Positions 1 to 8,100 of a stretch of DNA of 64,000 nt are shown in pieces. How positions within the stretch are numbered: position 1 is the first letter of the stretch; the number at the start of each line of letters is the position of its first letter. The notes under the pieces were generated by a model. That model was given only the letters and a program-made list of their open reading frames with translations. It ran no database searches and was not told the origin of the DNA. Both the position numbers and the translations under genes were made by a program. This DNA comes from Flavivirga eckloniae (lineage in GTDB: Bacteria; Bacteroidota; Bacteroidia; Flavobacteriales; Flavobacteriaceae), in assembly GCF_002886045.1 (NCBI RefSeq), contig NZ_CP025791.1, positions 1,634,001-1,698,000 on the forward strand. Reading direction: 5' to 3'.

Positions 1-360
1 CAAGCCGTAATTACAGCTCTTAATGCTTCTCCGAGCAAAGTACAATATATGATCGACGAATTTAAAGTACGTCGCGATCTTGTACTTGACTTATTAAATA
101 ATATTGAAGGCTTTAATTCTAACACACCAGAAGGTGCCTTTTATGTATTCCCAGATATTTCTTTTTACTTCGGAAAGACACTAAGAGGTAAAACAATAAA
201 TAATGCTACAGATTTTTCTTTGTATTTACTAGAAGAAGCTCTAGTAGCTACGGTAACTGGTGATGCATTTGGTAACCCTAACTGTATTCGTATATCTTAT
301 GCTGCTTCGCAAGAACAAATTATTGAAGCTATTAAGAGAATAAAGGAAGCTGTAAGCTAA
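1..360 (+). CDS. Class I/II pyridoxal-phosphate aminotransferase (aspartate aminotransferase type), C-terminal part
   Basis: The reading frame is open from base 1, so the 5' end lies outside the window. About 119 codons of the small C-terminal domain remain. The segment with NTPEGAFYVFPDIS and the following GNPNCIRISYAAS is typical of fold-type I aspartate/aromatic aminotransferases; the Arg in IRISYA is the residue that binds the substrate carboxylate. The catalytic lysine lies upstream and cannot be seen, so substrate specificity is open. The gene ends 30 bp before a palindromic element that could terminate it. Confidence 0.85.
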   Translation, partial: QAVITALNASPSKVQYMIDEFKVRRDLVLDLLNNIEGFNSNTPEGAFYVFPDISFYFGKTLRGKTINNATDFSLYLLEEALVATVTGDAFGNPNCIRISYAASQEQIIEAIKRIKEAVS

Positions 361-389
361 GAATAGTAAATAAACGATCAATATAATTT

Positions 390-529
390 AAAGGTCTAAA
401 AAGTTGAGACTGTCTAAGTGTCATTCAGAACATAGTGAAGAATCTCTTAAAATTAAACACCTGTTTATTAATATGTTGAGATTTTTCGACTGCGCTCAAA
501 ATGACAATTCAAGAACTTTTTAGACCTTT
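390..529. repeat. Dispersed palindromic element, copy 1 (16-bp perfect terminal inverted repeats)
   Basis: AAAGGTCTAAAAAGTT at 390-405 is the exact reverse complement of AACTTTTTAGACCTTT at 514-529. Between them lies a second, imperfect inverted pair: a TCATTCAGAAC...GAATCTC arm opposed to GAGATTTTTCGACTGC...AAATGACA. A longer relative is at 60743-60938. No ORF fits inside. The position just after a gene end and the T-rich flank suggest it also serves as a transcription terminator. Confidence 0.8.
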
Positions 530-530
530 T

Positions 531-800
531 TTAATATGCAGTAAAATAAAGAATCAATGAAGTTGAGACCAGAAATACCACTCCAAACAGTACAATTTGT
601 ATTAACCTGTTCTTTTGGTTTTCTTTACCCAGTCTTTCTTTAATTTCCTTTAATTGATCTGGTGTTGCTTTTGGAAATTCAGCTAGTTTAACATTAGCAT
701 AACTACCTCCCAAAGCCGATTTTTCTTTTCTTTTTGATAAAAGACTCCTATTATTCTTTAAAGAATTGTTAGCAGCCATCATTGCCCCTTCTCCTCCCAT
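531..800 (-). CDS. Small single-pass membrane protein, unknown function
   Basis: This encodes 89 residues. Residues 1-45 are polar and basic, starting MGGEGAMMAANNSLKNN. A short charged helix follows at about 46-62, then one hydrophobic segment at about 65-88 that ends the protein. This gives a C-tail-anchored or single-pass topology. I do not recognise a functional family; the N-terminal pattern resembles small conserved flavobacterial proteins. Its 3' end abuts the palindromic element at 390-529, so the aminotransferase gene and this gene converge on that element. Confidence 0.6.
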   Translation of the reverse strand: MGGEGAMMAANNSLKNNRSLLSKRKEKSALGGSYANVKLAEFPKATPDQLKEIKERLGKENQKNRLIQIVLFGVVFLVSTSLILYFTAY

Positions 801-998
801 AATTTCTAAGTATTTAAAATTTTACAATAAAATTGACACTTCAACAAAACACGTTTATTGAATGCAATTCAAAAAAATAAAAGATTATTTTGAGGTTAAG
901 CTCAAAAGATCATCAGTTAACAATCGTAAAAAGCTGCTTTATATAATATGTAGCTAGTTTTATAAAAACGTTACAGTTTTTACAGACTACAAGACTAT

Positions 999-1280
999 TT
1001 AAGAAAAGATTGTAATGAGAATAGTAGCAAAAACAGATACCTTTAAAAGGGTTTCTGCTCCGGAAGTAAATTTATGTTGACTATTTTTTAAGCGCTGCTT
1101 AATCCCAAAAAGAGTTTGTGACGTTATCTGGTTTAAATTCTTTGTTACTAATTTTTTGTAATTAGAGTTTAAGATACCTTCAGGCTTAATGTATTCAAAT
1201 ACTTTAGATTCAGGTAATGGTTCTAAATCTTGATCTGTTGATAATAATTCCATAATACTATTTTTAATTGGTTTATACAA
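999..1280 (-). CDS. Hypothetical 93-aa protein with a hydrophobic C-terminus
   Basis: This ORF of 93 residues has no recognised domain. The first 70 residues are mixed polar and include a basic stretch (KQRLKNSQHK). The last 17 residues are hydrophobic and could be a tail anchor. It stands alone between two intergenic regions of about 200 and 340 bases. Codon use looks like that of its neighbours. It may be a lineage-specific gene; expression is not proven by anything visible here. Confidence 0.4.
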   Translation of the reverse strand: MYKPIKNSIMELLSTDQDLEPLPESKVFEYIKPEGILNSNYKKLVTKNLNQITSQTLFGIKQRLKNSQHKFTSGAETLLKVSVFATILITIFS

Positions 1281-1406
1281 TGATGACGAACAAACAATTA
1301 AATTGTTACATAGAAGAAATTATTTACAAATAATTAAAATAGAAACAAAACAATTCTGTAATCACTTACAAACAAGATTTAAACCTGAAATCAAAAAACA
1401 AAAAAA

Positions 1407-1432
1407 AGCCACTGACTTAATCAGTGACTTTT
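1407..1432 (-). terminator. Rho-independent-type hairpin
   Basis: The stem pairs AAGCCACTGA with TCAGTGACTT (one mismatch) around a four-base loop. Read on the minus strand it is followed by a run of eight Ts, so it looks like a terminator for leftward transcription; on the plus strand the T-tract is weaker. No gene lies directly upstream on the minus strand, so its client is unclear. Confidence 0.45.
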
Positions 1433-1530
1433 ATAACAACCTTTTGTTTAAATAATGGAATTCAATATAATAGCCCTTATTGCCATCAAAAAAACAAAAC
1501 ACAAATGAATGATATTTATTTATGTATTTA

Positions 1531-1555
1531 TTGTGGTTTTACCACAATTTTTTCT
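1531..1555 (+). terminator. Hairpin with T-tract upstream of the response regulator
   Basis: TTGTGG at 1531-1536 pairs with CCACAA at 1542-1547 and is followed by TTTTTTC. This is a short terminator- or attenuator-like stem about 70 bases before the start of the response-regulator gene. It is too small to be certain. Confidence 0.35.
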
Positions 1556-1620
1556 TACATTAATAGGACTACAAAAAACAATCGATATTTTTGGTAGTAG
1601 AACAAAATAATTAGTTGAGC

Positions 1621-2277
1621 ATGAACCCAATCAGCATTAATCTACTTATAATTGAAGACTCTGCTATTATAGCAAATGCTTATAAAAACATATTAAAAGA
1701 GATATCAAATGTTTCTTTTAATGTAACCTTTGCTAAAGATTGCGATGAAGCTGTGCAAAAAATTCAACGAATTAAAGCACAATTAATTCTTCTCGACCTT
1801 CAACTTCCAATTTCTAAAAACGAGCGCTTTATTTGCGGAGAAGACTTAGGGCTTTTAATAAGAAAGGTAATGCCTAATGCAAAAATATTAATATTAACGT
1901 CTGTTACAGACCAAGCAAGGGTTCAAAGCATTATTAACGAAATCCGACCCGAAGGTTTCATGATTAAATCCGATATTGATGGCGTAGAATTGAAAAATGC
2001 CATTTTGCAAACCTTAAAAGGGAAGATCTATTATAGCAAAACAATTGAGGGATATACACGTAAAACATATGCTAATCGGGTAGTAATTGATGACTTCGAC
2101 AGACAGATATTATATCACTTATCTATGGGTGAAAAAACTAAGGATTTATCAAACTATATTCCGTTATCTACCAGAGCTATCGAAGTAAGAAAAACGAAAC
2201 TAAAAAACTTGCTGGATACCAAAAACAATAAAAATTTCAACTTGGTAAAAGAAGCAAAAAAACTAGGATTTATTTAA
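1621..2277 (+). CDS. LuxR/NarL-type response regulator
   Basis: The protein has 218 residues from the ATG at 1621; the frame also contains a TTG two codons earlier, which I consider less likely. The receiver domain (about 6-125) shows the acidic pair in LLIIEDSA, the phospho-acceptor Asp in LILLDLQLP, the Thr/Ser in ILILTSVTD and a Lys in GFMIKSD. The C-terminal 70 residues form a helix-turn-helix in which STRAIEVRKTKLK is the probable recognition helix, although the match to canonical LuxR is weak. No kinase gene is adjacent, so this is an orphan regulator of unknown signal. Confidence 0.8.
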   Translation: MNPISINLLIIEDSAIIANAYKNILKEISNVSFNVTFAKDCDEAVQKIQRIKAQLILLDLQLPISKNERFICGEDLGLLIRKVMPNAKILILTSVTDQARVQSIINEIRPEGFMIKSDIDGVELKNAILQTLKGKIYYSKTIEGYTRKTYANRVVIDDFDRQILYHLSMGEKTKDLSNYIPLSTRAIEVRKTKLKNLLDTKNNKNFNLVKEAKKLGFI

Positions 2278-2287
2278 AAACACTTGG

Positions 2288-3781
2288 TTATCTGTTTCGC
2301 CAGAAGAATGGTGTAAACAAAATAAGTACCGTAAAGAGTTCCAAACGACCAATAAGCATTAAAAAAGACGCCCACCACTGCGCTAGAGGAGGTAACGCCG
2401 AATAATTATTTACAGGACCAAATTCACCTAAAGCAGGCCCTACGTTTCCTAAACTGGAAGCGGCCAACCCTATTGACGATTTAAAATCGATTTCAAACAT
2501 GGAAAACCCTAAAGCGCCAATAATAAACGACAACATATAAAGAATAAAAAACCCTAAGATATTAAATACAATATCTCCAGAAATAGCCCTTTTATTATAA
2601 CGCACTGGTAAAATAGCATTAGGATGTAAGGTGCGCTTAAACTCTAAAAAGCCATTTTTTATCAATATTAAATGACGCACGACTTTTACGCCCCCAGACG
2701 TACTTCCCGCGGAACCACCTAGGAACATAATACCGAAAAAGAAAACCACCAACAGCGGTGTCCACATGGTATAATCTGCTGTAACAAAACCGGTTGTGGT
2801 AACAATAGCCAAAACTTGAAAAAGTGCATGCCTAAAAGCACTTTCCGCTTCACCCCAGACCATAGGATGCTCAATAGAAGATGCAGATACATCTGCTCTA
2901 AAATAAATAATGATTGCTGCTATAATTGTGAAAATTGCTATAAATTTAAAATAGAGCTTAAACTCTTCATCATTAATTATTTTTTGGACTTTTCCTTTAA
3001 AAGCAAAATAACTTAAAACAAAGTTAGTTCCTGCCAAAAACATAAATACAATAATAATGTACTGAATAATAGGCTGACCATTCCAATGTGCAATACTGGC
3101 ATTTTTAGTAGAAAACCCTCCTGTAGACAATGTGCATAACGAATGATTAATAGCATCAAAAAAAGACATCCCTGCAACACTTAACAACAACGTTTCTGCG
3201 GCCGTATACCCAAAATAAATGAGCCATAAACGTTTGGCAGTATCTGTTATTCTCGGGTGTAATTTATCTGCACTCGGTCCAGGAGCTTCGGCAGCAAAAA
3301 GCTGCATGCCTCCAATTCCTAAAAGTGGTAATATGGCAATAGCTAAAACGATAATTCCCATACCGCCTATCCAATGCGTTAAACTACGCCAAAACAAAAC
3401 ACCTTTGGGCACAGCTTCAATATCATTTAGAATAGAGGCTCCGGTTGTTGTAAAACCAGACATGGTTTCAAAAAAAGCATTTGTAAAACTTGGTATGCTT
3501 CCAGTTAACACATAAGGTAACGTGCCAGAAAGCGCCATAATAATCCAACCAAAAGACACTACAATATACCCTTCTCGCTTATTCATTTCCTTTTTATGAC
3601 GTCTGGTAAACACCATAGCCAAAAGGCCTGCGATTAAAGTAAAAATACCCGAAAAAAATAGTTGATAGGTTACCCCGTCTTTATAAAGTAAACTTACAAG
3701 AGCGGATAACAACATAAAACCGCCATTAAACAGCAGCAGTAGTCCGAAGAAATGAAAAATTATTTTATAATTTAACTTCAT
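2288..3781 (-). CDS. trkH: Trk-type potassium uptake protein TrkH
   Basis: A 497-residue polytopic inner-membrane protein of the TrkH/KtrB superfamily. These are built from four M1-P-M2 repeats, and pore-loop signatures are visible: MSGFTTTGAS near residue 110, LSTGGFSTKNAS near 220, TTTGFVTADY near 330 and a fourth loop with SSLGNVGPALG near 445. GGSAGSTSGGVK near 357 is typical of the family. It moves K+ across the cytoplasmic membrane under control of the cytosolic NAD-binding TrkA ring. Its gene lies 14 bp downstream of trkA on the same strand, so the two form an operon. Length is normal. Confidence 0.93.
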   Translation of the reverse strand: MKLNYKIIFHFFGLLLLFNGGFMLLSALVSLLYKDGVTYQLFFSGIFTLIAGLLAMVFTRRHKKEMNKREGYIVVSFGWIIMALSGTLPYVLTGSIPSFTNAFFETMSGFTTTGASILNDIEAVPKGVLFWRSLTHWIGGMGIIVLAIAILPLLGIGGMQLFAAEAPGPSADKLHPRITDTAKRLWLIYFGYTAAETLLLSVAGMSFFDAINHSLCTLSTGGFSTKNASIAHWNGQPIIQYIIIVFMFLAGTNFVLSYFAFKGKVQKIINDEEFKLYFKFIAIFTIIAAIIIYFRADVSASSIEHPMVWGEAESAFRHALFQVLAIVTTTGFVTADYTMWTPLLVVFFFGIMFLGGSAGSTSGGVKVVRHLILIKNGFLEFKRTLHPNAILPVRYNKRAISGDIVFNILGFFILYMLSFIIGALGFSMFEIDFKSSIGLAASSLGNVGPALGEFGPVNNYSALPPLAQWWASFLMLIGRLELFTVLILFTPFFWRNR

Positions 3782-3795
3782 GTTACAAATGCATC

Positions 3796-5145
3796 TTAGC
3801 GAAATAGTTTCTCGACGCCTTTTATCGATTTGAGCAGACTGCAGACCACAACAAGGTCGCCTTCTATAATTTTAAAATCTCCAAGCGCAATTACCCCTAA
3901 GCCATTTCTAATAACCCCCCCAATAATTGCAGATCTAGGAAAATCAATATCTTTAATATACTTATTGCAAATAGCCGAAGTGGATTTTACTTGAAACTCT
4001 AACAACTCAGCATTCATGTTGCTAAGTTTGGTCATGGCAACAACCTCTCCTTTTCTTATATATCTAAAAATATTGTTAGCCGCTAATAGCTTTTTGTTTA
4101 TCAGTGTTTCAATACCAACAGAATGCGATAATTCGAAATAATCCATATTTTCAACCAAAGCAACGGTTTTTTTAACCCCTTTAGATTTTGCTACTAAGCA
4201 AGACATAATATTGGTTTCAGAATTACCAGCAACAGCAATAAAAGCATCCATTCCACTAATATTCTCTTCATCAAGCGAATCAACATTTCGCCCATCGCTA
4301 TGAATCACTAAAACATTTGGTAAATCATCGGCTATTTCGAAAGCACGATCCTTATCTTCCTCAAAAAGCTTTACATTAAATCCTTGATCGCTCAAGTCCC
4401 TGGCCGATTTGTAACCTATTTGGCTACCGCCCAAAATCATCACATTTTTAATATCACTGTTTGATTTCCCTGTTAGTCTGCAAAGCTCTTCTCCTCCGCC
4501 TTCAGAAGTAACAAATACTACATTATCCCCTCGTTTAAACTCCGTATTACCCCGTGGGATAATCGTGTACTGCGTTCCAAAACGTTGAATCGCAATAGGC
4601 ACAAAATGAATTTCCGGGAATATTTTTGCAGCTTCTTTAACAGTCTTACCAACAAATGAAGCCGATCTGGACAATGTTAAACCTACCATAGTAAGTGCCC
4701 CGCCTTCAAATTCGTAAGTATCGTTAAAGGACGATTGTTTCAAAGATAATTTTATCTCAGACGCCGCCAAAGCTTCTGGAGAAATCAACTCATCAATACC
4801 AAACTTGGTAAATCCTACTTCATCCTTAAAGTTTATAAATTCTGTATTAGAAATTCTGGCAATGGTACGTTTGGCGCCTAATTGCTTAGCTAAAACACAT
4901 ACTGTAATATTAGTGGTTTCAATAGCAGTTACGGCAATAAACAAATCGCAATTGTTTACCCGAGCCTCTTTTAGTATAGAGATTGAAGTGGTATCTCCTC
5001 TAATAACTTTAATATCCAAATGGGCATCAGCATAAGCTAAACTTTCTTTATCTATGTCTATTAATGTTATTTCCTGAGATTCGTAAGACAGCAACTTTGC
5101 TAAATGAAACCCTACTTCACCAGCTCCTGCAATGATTATTTTCAT
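3796..5145 (-). CDS. trkA: Trk system regulatory protein TrkA
   Basis: A 449-residue cytoplasmic protein with the duplicated RCK architecture. An N-terminal Rossmann fold with GAGEVGFHLA (residues 6-15) is followed by a TrkA-C domain. A second Rossmann fold beginning VMILGGSQIGYKSA (about 235) and a second TrkA-C domain complete it. It binds NAD(H) and gates TrkH. It is the first gene of the trkA-trkH pair. The second dinucleotide loop is GGSQIG rather than GxGxxG, as often seen in the second RCK repeat. Confidence 0.93.
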   Translation of the reverse strand: MKIIIAGAGEVGFHLAKLLSYESQEITLIDIDKESLAYADAHLDIKVIRGDTTSISILKEARVNNCDLFIAVTAIETTNITVCVLAKQLGAKRTIARISNTEFINFKDEVGFTKFGIDELISPEALAASEIKLSLKQSSFNDTYEFEGGALTMVGLTLSRSASFVGKTVKEAAKIFPEIHFVPIAIQRFGTQYTIIPRGNTEFKRGDNVVFVTSEGGGEELCRLTGKSNSDIKNVMILGGSQIGYKSARDLSDQGFNVKLFEEDKDRAFEIADDLPNVLVIHSDGRNVDSLDEENISGMDAFIAVAGNSETNIMSCLVAKSKGVKKTVALVENMDYFELSHSVGIETLINKKLLAANNIFRYIRKGEVVAMTKLSNMNAELLEFQVKSTSAICNKYIKDIDFPRSAIIGGVIRNGLGVIALGDFKIIEGDLVVVCSLLKSIKGVEKLFR

Positions 5146-5346
5146 TATTCAATTATCATAAAAAGTAGAACAAATATACTATAAAATACACATGCTGCAT
5201 GAGATATTATAAATATAATGCTCACAACCCCTTTCATTATTGTCTTTTAAAAGCTTAAGGTTTCCCTCACAATATTTGTTTTAACAATTTTAGCCATTAT
5301 GATTCATTTTGCCTTGAGTTAATATATAAAGTAAAAATAAATTATG

Positions 5347-5354
5347 TAGGTTTG
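5347..5354 (+). promoter_or_regulatory. Probable -7 promoter box for menG
   Basis: TAGGTTTG fits the Bacteroidota TAnnTTTG box and lies 17 bases before the TTG start codon of menG. No good -33 TTTG was found at the usual 17-20 base spacing, so confidence is moderate. Confidence 0.4.
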
Positions 5355-5370
5355 CCAAAAATTTACAACA

Positions 5371-6096
5371 TTGTCGAAAATTAAACCCTACAAAAACAGT
5401 GATTTAGGCAAAAAAGAGCAGGTCACTAAAATGTTTGATACTATTTCTGGAGATTACGACGGACTAAACCGTGTGATCTCTTTTGGAATTGACATTAAAT
5501 GGCGAAAAAAAGTAGTAAAGATTGTTAAAGAAAATAGCCCCGAAACTATTCTTGACATTGCTACAGGAACAGGAGATTTAGCTATTAACCTTGCAGAAAC
5601 CAATGCCTCAAAAATTGTTGGTTTAGACATAAGCAGTGGTATGCTGGAAATTGGCAAAGAAAAAATTAAAAAGAAAGCCTTAGAGTCTAAAATTGAAATG
5701 GTTTTAGGTGATAGCGAAAATATGCCTTTTGAGGATAATTCTTTTGATGCTATTACTGTAGCTTTTGGCGTAAGAAACTTTGAAACTTTAGAAAATGGCT
5801 TAAAAGAAATCTTTAGAGTTTTAAAACCAAATGGTACTTTCGTGATTTTAGAAACTTCTGTTCCATCTAAAACACCATACAAACAAGGGTATAAATTTTA
5901 CACGAAATACATTTTACCCCTTATCGGAAAAATGTTTTCGAAAGATAGGAGCGCCTATAGATATTTATCAGAATCTGCTTCTGTTTTTCCATATGGTGAA
6001 GTTTTAAACAATATTTTGCGTAAAATTGGGTTTATTAATGTTGAGGATTTTCCACAAACTTTTGGTGTGGCAACAATTTATAAATCATCTAAGTAA
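5371..6096 (+). CDS. menG: Demethylmenaquinone methyltransferase (MenG/UbiE)
   Basis: A 241-residue SAM-dependent methyltransferase that performs the last step of menaquinone synthesis, C-methylation of demethylmenaquinone. The signature [25 protein letters not shown] fixes the family. The SAM loop is [12 protein letters not shown] (about residues 60-72), with [12 protein letters not shown] further on. The start is a TTG at 5371: it gives the family-typical N-terminus [17 protein letters not shown], an in-frame stop lies just upstream, and no ATG fits. The porT gene starts 5 bp after the stop, so they are co-transcribed, an arrangement known in flavobacteria. Confidence 0.93.
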   Translation: MSKIKPYKNSDLGKKEQVTKMFDTISGDYDGLNRVISFGIDIKWRKKVVKIVKENSPETILDIATGTGDLAINLAETNASKIVGLDISSGMLEIGKEKIKKKALESKIEMVLGDSENMPFEDNSFDAITVAFGVRNFETLENGLKEIFRVLKPNGTFVILETSVPSKTPYKQGYKFYTKYILPLIGKMFSKDRSAYRYLSESASVFPYGEVLNNILRKIGFINVEDFPQTFGVATIYKSSK

Positions 6097-6101
6097 TAAA
6101 C

Positions 6102-6827
6102 ATGAAGCAGTTTTTTGCATTAATATCATTTTTATTTATACTACAAACTTCTAACGCTCAACTTTTTAGCAAGGAAAAAGTTGTTTACGACGCGAACCAA
6201 GGAAGAGGTTCTACAGATAATAGATTATTGCGTTGGGGGTATTTTTTAGGAATAAACAGTTACGACTTTAATTTCGACTATAAAGAAGATTTACGTGATA
6301 TTTATGTAAAAAAGAGCCCAGGATTTAGTGTAGGTTTAATTGGAAACTTGCGTGTTAATAGTTTTATCGATTTACGCTTCGAGCCCGGTTTATTAATTAC
6401 AACAAGAGAATTACATTATAGTCAAACACATTTTCCTTCAGGCTTTAAAAACTCAGATTTAATAAGGGAAGTTAAATCTACCTATGTACATTTTCCTTTG
6501 TTGGTAAAAATATCAACCAAGCGTGTTAACAATTTTAAACCTTTTGTTATTGGTGGGATTTCTACGGCTTTAAACCTATCTAATAATCAAGATAATCCTG
6601 AAGATAATAGTAGCGGACAATTTAGATCTAAAAAAAGTGCACTGTTTTATGAACTAGGGTTTGGTATAGATTTATACTTATATAACTTTAAGTTCACCCC
6701 TTCCATTCGTGGGCTTTTTGGTATAAGCGACGAACTTGTTAGAGACAAAGATCCTAATAGTCCTTGGACTAGTAATGTTGCCAATATGAAAACGAGAGGA
6801 TTGTTTATTAATTTTACTTTTCAGTAG
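6102..6827 (+). CDS. porT: PorT-family outer-membrane beta-barrel, type IX secretion/gliding
   Basis: A 241-residue protein with a cleavable signal peptide (MKQFFALISFLFILQTSNAQ). It is then rich in alternating aromatic/polar beta strands and ends in FINFTFQ, a terminal aromatic residue pattern usual for outer-membrane barrels. Conserved features of the PorT family include RWGYFLGINSYDFNFDYK and the segment RFEPGLLITTRELHY. PorT is required for secretion by the type IX system, although its mechanical role is not settled. It sits 5 bp behind menG, the usual location in this family of bacteria, which supports the call. Confidence 0.85.
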   Translation: MKQFFALISFLFILQTSNAQLFSKEKVVYDANQGRGSTDNRLLRWGYFLGINSYDFNFDYKEDLRDIYVKKSPGFSVGLIGNLRVNSFIDLRFEPGLLITTRELHYSQTHFPSGFKNSDLIREVKSTYVHFPLLVKISTKRVNNFKPFVIGGISTALNLSNNQDNPEDNSSGQFRSKKSALFYELGFGIDLYLYNFKFTPSIRGLFGISDELVRDKDPNSPWTSNVANMKTRGLFINFTFQ

Positions 6828-6832
6828 ACCGT

Positions 6833-6867
6833 GTTCAGTGTTCAGTGTTCAGTGTTCAGTGTTCAGT
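6833..6867. repeat. Five perfect tandem copies of GTTCAGT
   Basis: Five 7-bp units run head to tail between the convergent porT and RNA methyltransferase genes. Degenerate copies in the opposite orientation (TTACTGA/ACTGAAC-like units) lie at about 7046-7100. The two arrays could pair in RNA as a long imperfect hairpin that ends transcription from both sides. Confidence 0.8.
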
Positions 6868-7045
6868 AAAGTAGTTATTTGATATTTATTCTTCGTGCCC
6901 ACCTACACGTAAAAATTTATTTTTTAGATATTCAAATCCTGTAATTCGAAAATTATATATTAATTCCAAGGATTATTAAACAAACACTTATCATAAGACT
7001 GATCACCAAAACTGCAAACACAACTGGCATACTGCTTACCAAACA

Positions 7046-7100
7046 CCGATTACTGTTTACTGATTTCTGATTACTGCTTACTGATTACTGATTACTGAAC
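7046..7100. repeat. Degenerate tandem array of TTACTGA-like units, inverted relative to 6833-6867
   Basis: About seven units of the type TTACTGA/TTTCTGA end in ACTGAACAC, the reverse complement of GTGTTCAGT found at 6831-6839. The array ends one base before the stop codon of the minus-strand methyltransferase gene. Confidence 0.65.
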
Positions 7101-7101
7101 A

Positions 7102-7827
7102 CTACAACAAACTCCTCCTAAACTCACTCAAAAGAATAGCCGTAGCCGTAGCAACATTTAAACTTTCGGTAGCTTGCAAATCACCAAATCTGGGAATAGA
7201 TATTTTTTCATTAATAAGAGCTTCAATGGCTTCTGAAACACCATTGGCTTCATTCCCCATTACCAAGACTCCTTTTTCCGGCAATTGCTTATTATAAACC
7301 GTTTCCCCTTCCATAAAAGCACCGTAAATTGGTAAACTTGTTTCATTTAAAAACAGTTCCAAGTCCACATAACTAATATTCACTCTGGTAACAGACCCCA
7401 TAGTGGCTTGTATTACTTTCGGATTAAAGCAATCTACAGTTTCTTTACTACAAACCAAATCCTTAACACCAAACCAGTCACAAAGCCTAATAATCGTGCC
7501 TAAGTTTCCAGGGTCCCTAATGGCATCTAAAGCTATAATAAGACCATTTTGTGCAATTGGTTTTTCCTCCGGAATTTTAAAAATAGCCAGTGCCTTGTTA
7601 GGGGTTTTTAAAAAGCTTATACGTTTCAGTTCTGCCTCAGAAATTAAAATTTCACTTTTGGCATCAATATTGAAAGACTCTACCGTATATAATGCATGAA
7701 GCGCTAATTTAGATTGCAATAGTTCTTTTATTGTTTTAACACCTTCTACAACAAAAAAACCATGCTGTAGTCTATATTTTTTTTGCTTTAGACTTGTTAT
7801 TAATTTTATATGGCTTTTAGAGAGCAT
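7102..7827 (-). CDS. SpoU/TrmH-family RNA 2'-O-methyltransferase
   Basis: A 241-residue SPOUT methyltransferase. Residues 1-90 form the substrate-binding part, including RLQHGFFVVEGVKTIKELL. The catalytic SPOUT knot carries three family motifs: ALDAIRDPGNLGTIIRLCDWFG (motif 1, about 99-120), LVMGNEANGVSE (motif 2, about 188-199) and ATESLNVATATAILLSEFRR (motif 3, C-terminal). It methylates a ribose 2'-OH in rRNA or tRNA using SAM; which nucleotide cannot be read from the sequence. It is a single-gene unit, convergent with porT and divergent from tamL. Confidence 0.88.
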   Translation of the reverse strand: MLSKSHIKLITSLKQKKYRLQHGFFVVEGVKTIKELLQSKLALHALYTVESFNIDAKSEILISEAELKRISFLKTPNKALAIFKIPEEKPIAQNGLIIALDAIRDPGNLGTIIRLCDWFGVKDLVCSKETVDCFNPKVIQATMGSVTRVNISYVDLELFLNETSLPIYGAFMEGETVYNKQLPEKGVLVMGNEANGVSEAIEALINEKISIPRFGDLQATESLNVATATAILLSEFRRSLL

Positions 7828-8017
7828 GTAATCTAAATTAACGTAATATTTAATTTTATAAAGAAATGAAAAATACAGTGGTTTGGACTAAAATTATTTA
7901 AATATTTTTTTTCAGAAAAAACATCAAAAACCAGAATTCCAATTGAAAAATTTTAATAAATAATTGATGTTATATAGGTCCTTTGAAAAAAAATAAAAAT
8001 AAACACTCGAAAAAATG

Positions 8018-8025
8018 TACTTTTG
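8018..8025 (+). promoter_or_regulatory. Probable -7 promoter box for tamL
   Basis: TACTTTTG matches TAnnTTTG and is placed about 76 bases before the preferred start at 8101. A matching -33 box is not obvious. Confidence 0.35.
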
Positions 8026-8100
8026 AGCCCATAATCAACAATATTTCTTTTAATTAAAGTCAACTTGTAAAACTTATAATTTGAATTGATTGAATATCAT

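Larger units (their letters stand above)
1281..1620. other. Intergenic region with two hairpins
   Basis: This 340-base A+T-rich stretch has no plausible ORF. It contains two stem-loops (1407-1432 and 1531-1546), listed separately. It must hold the promoters of the minus-strand 93-aa gene and the plus-strand response regulator, but I could not place a convincing -33/-7 pair for either. Confidence 0.5.
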
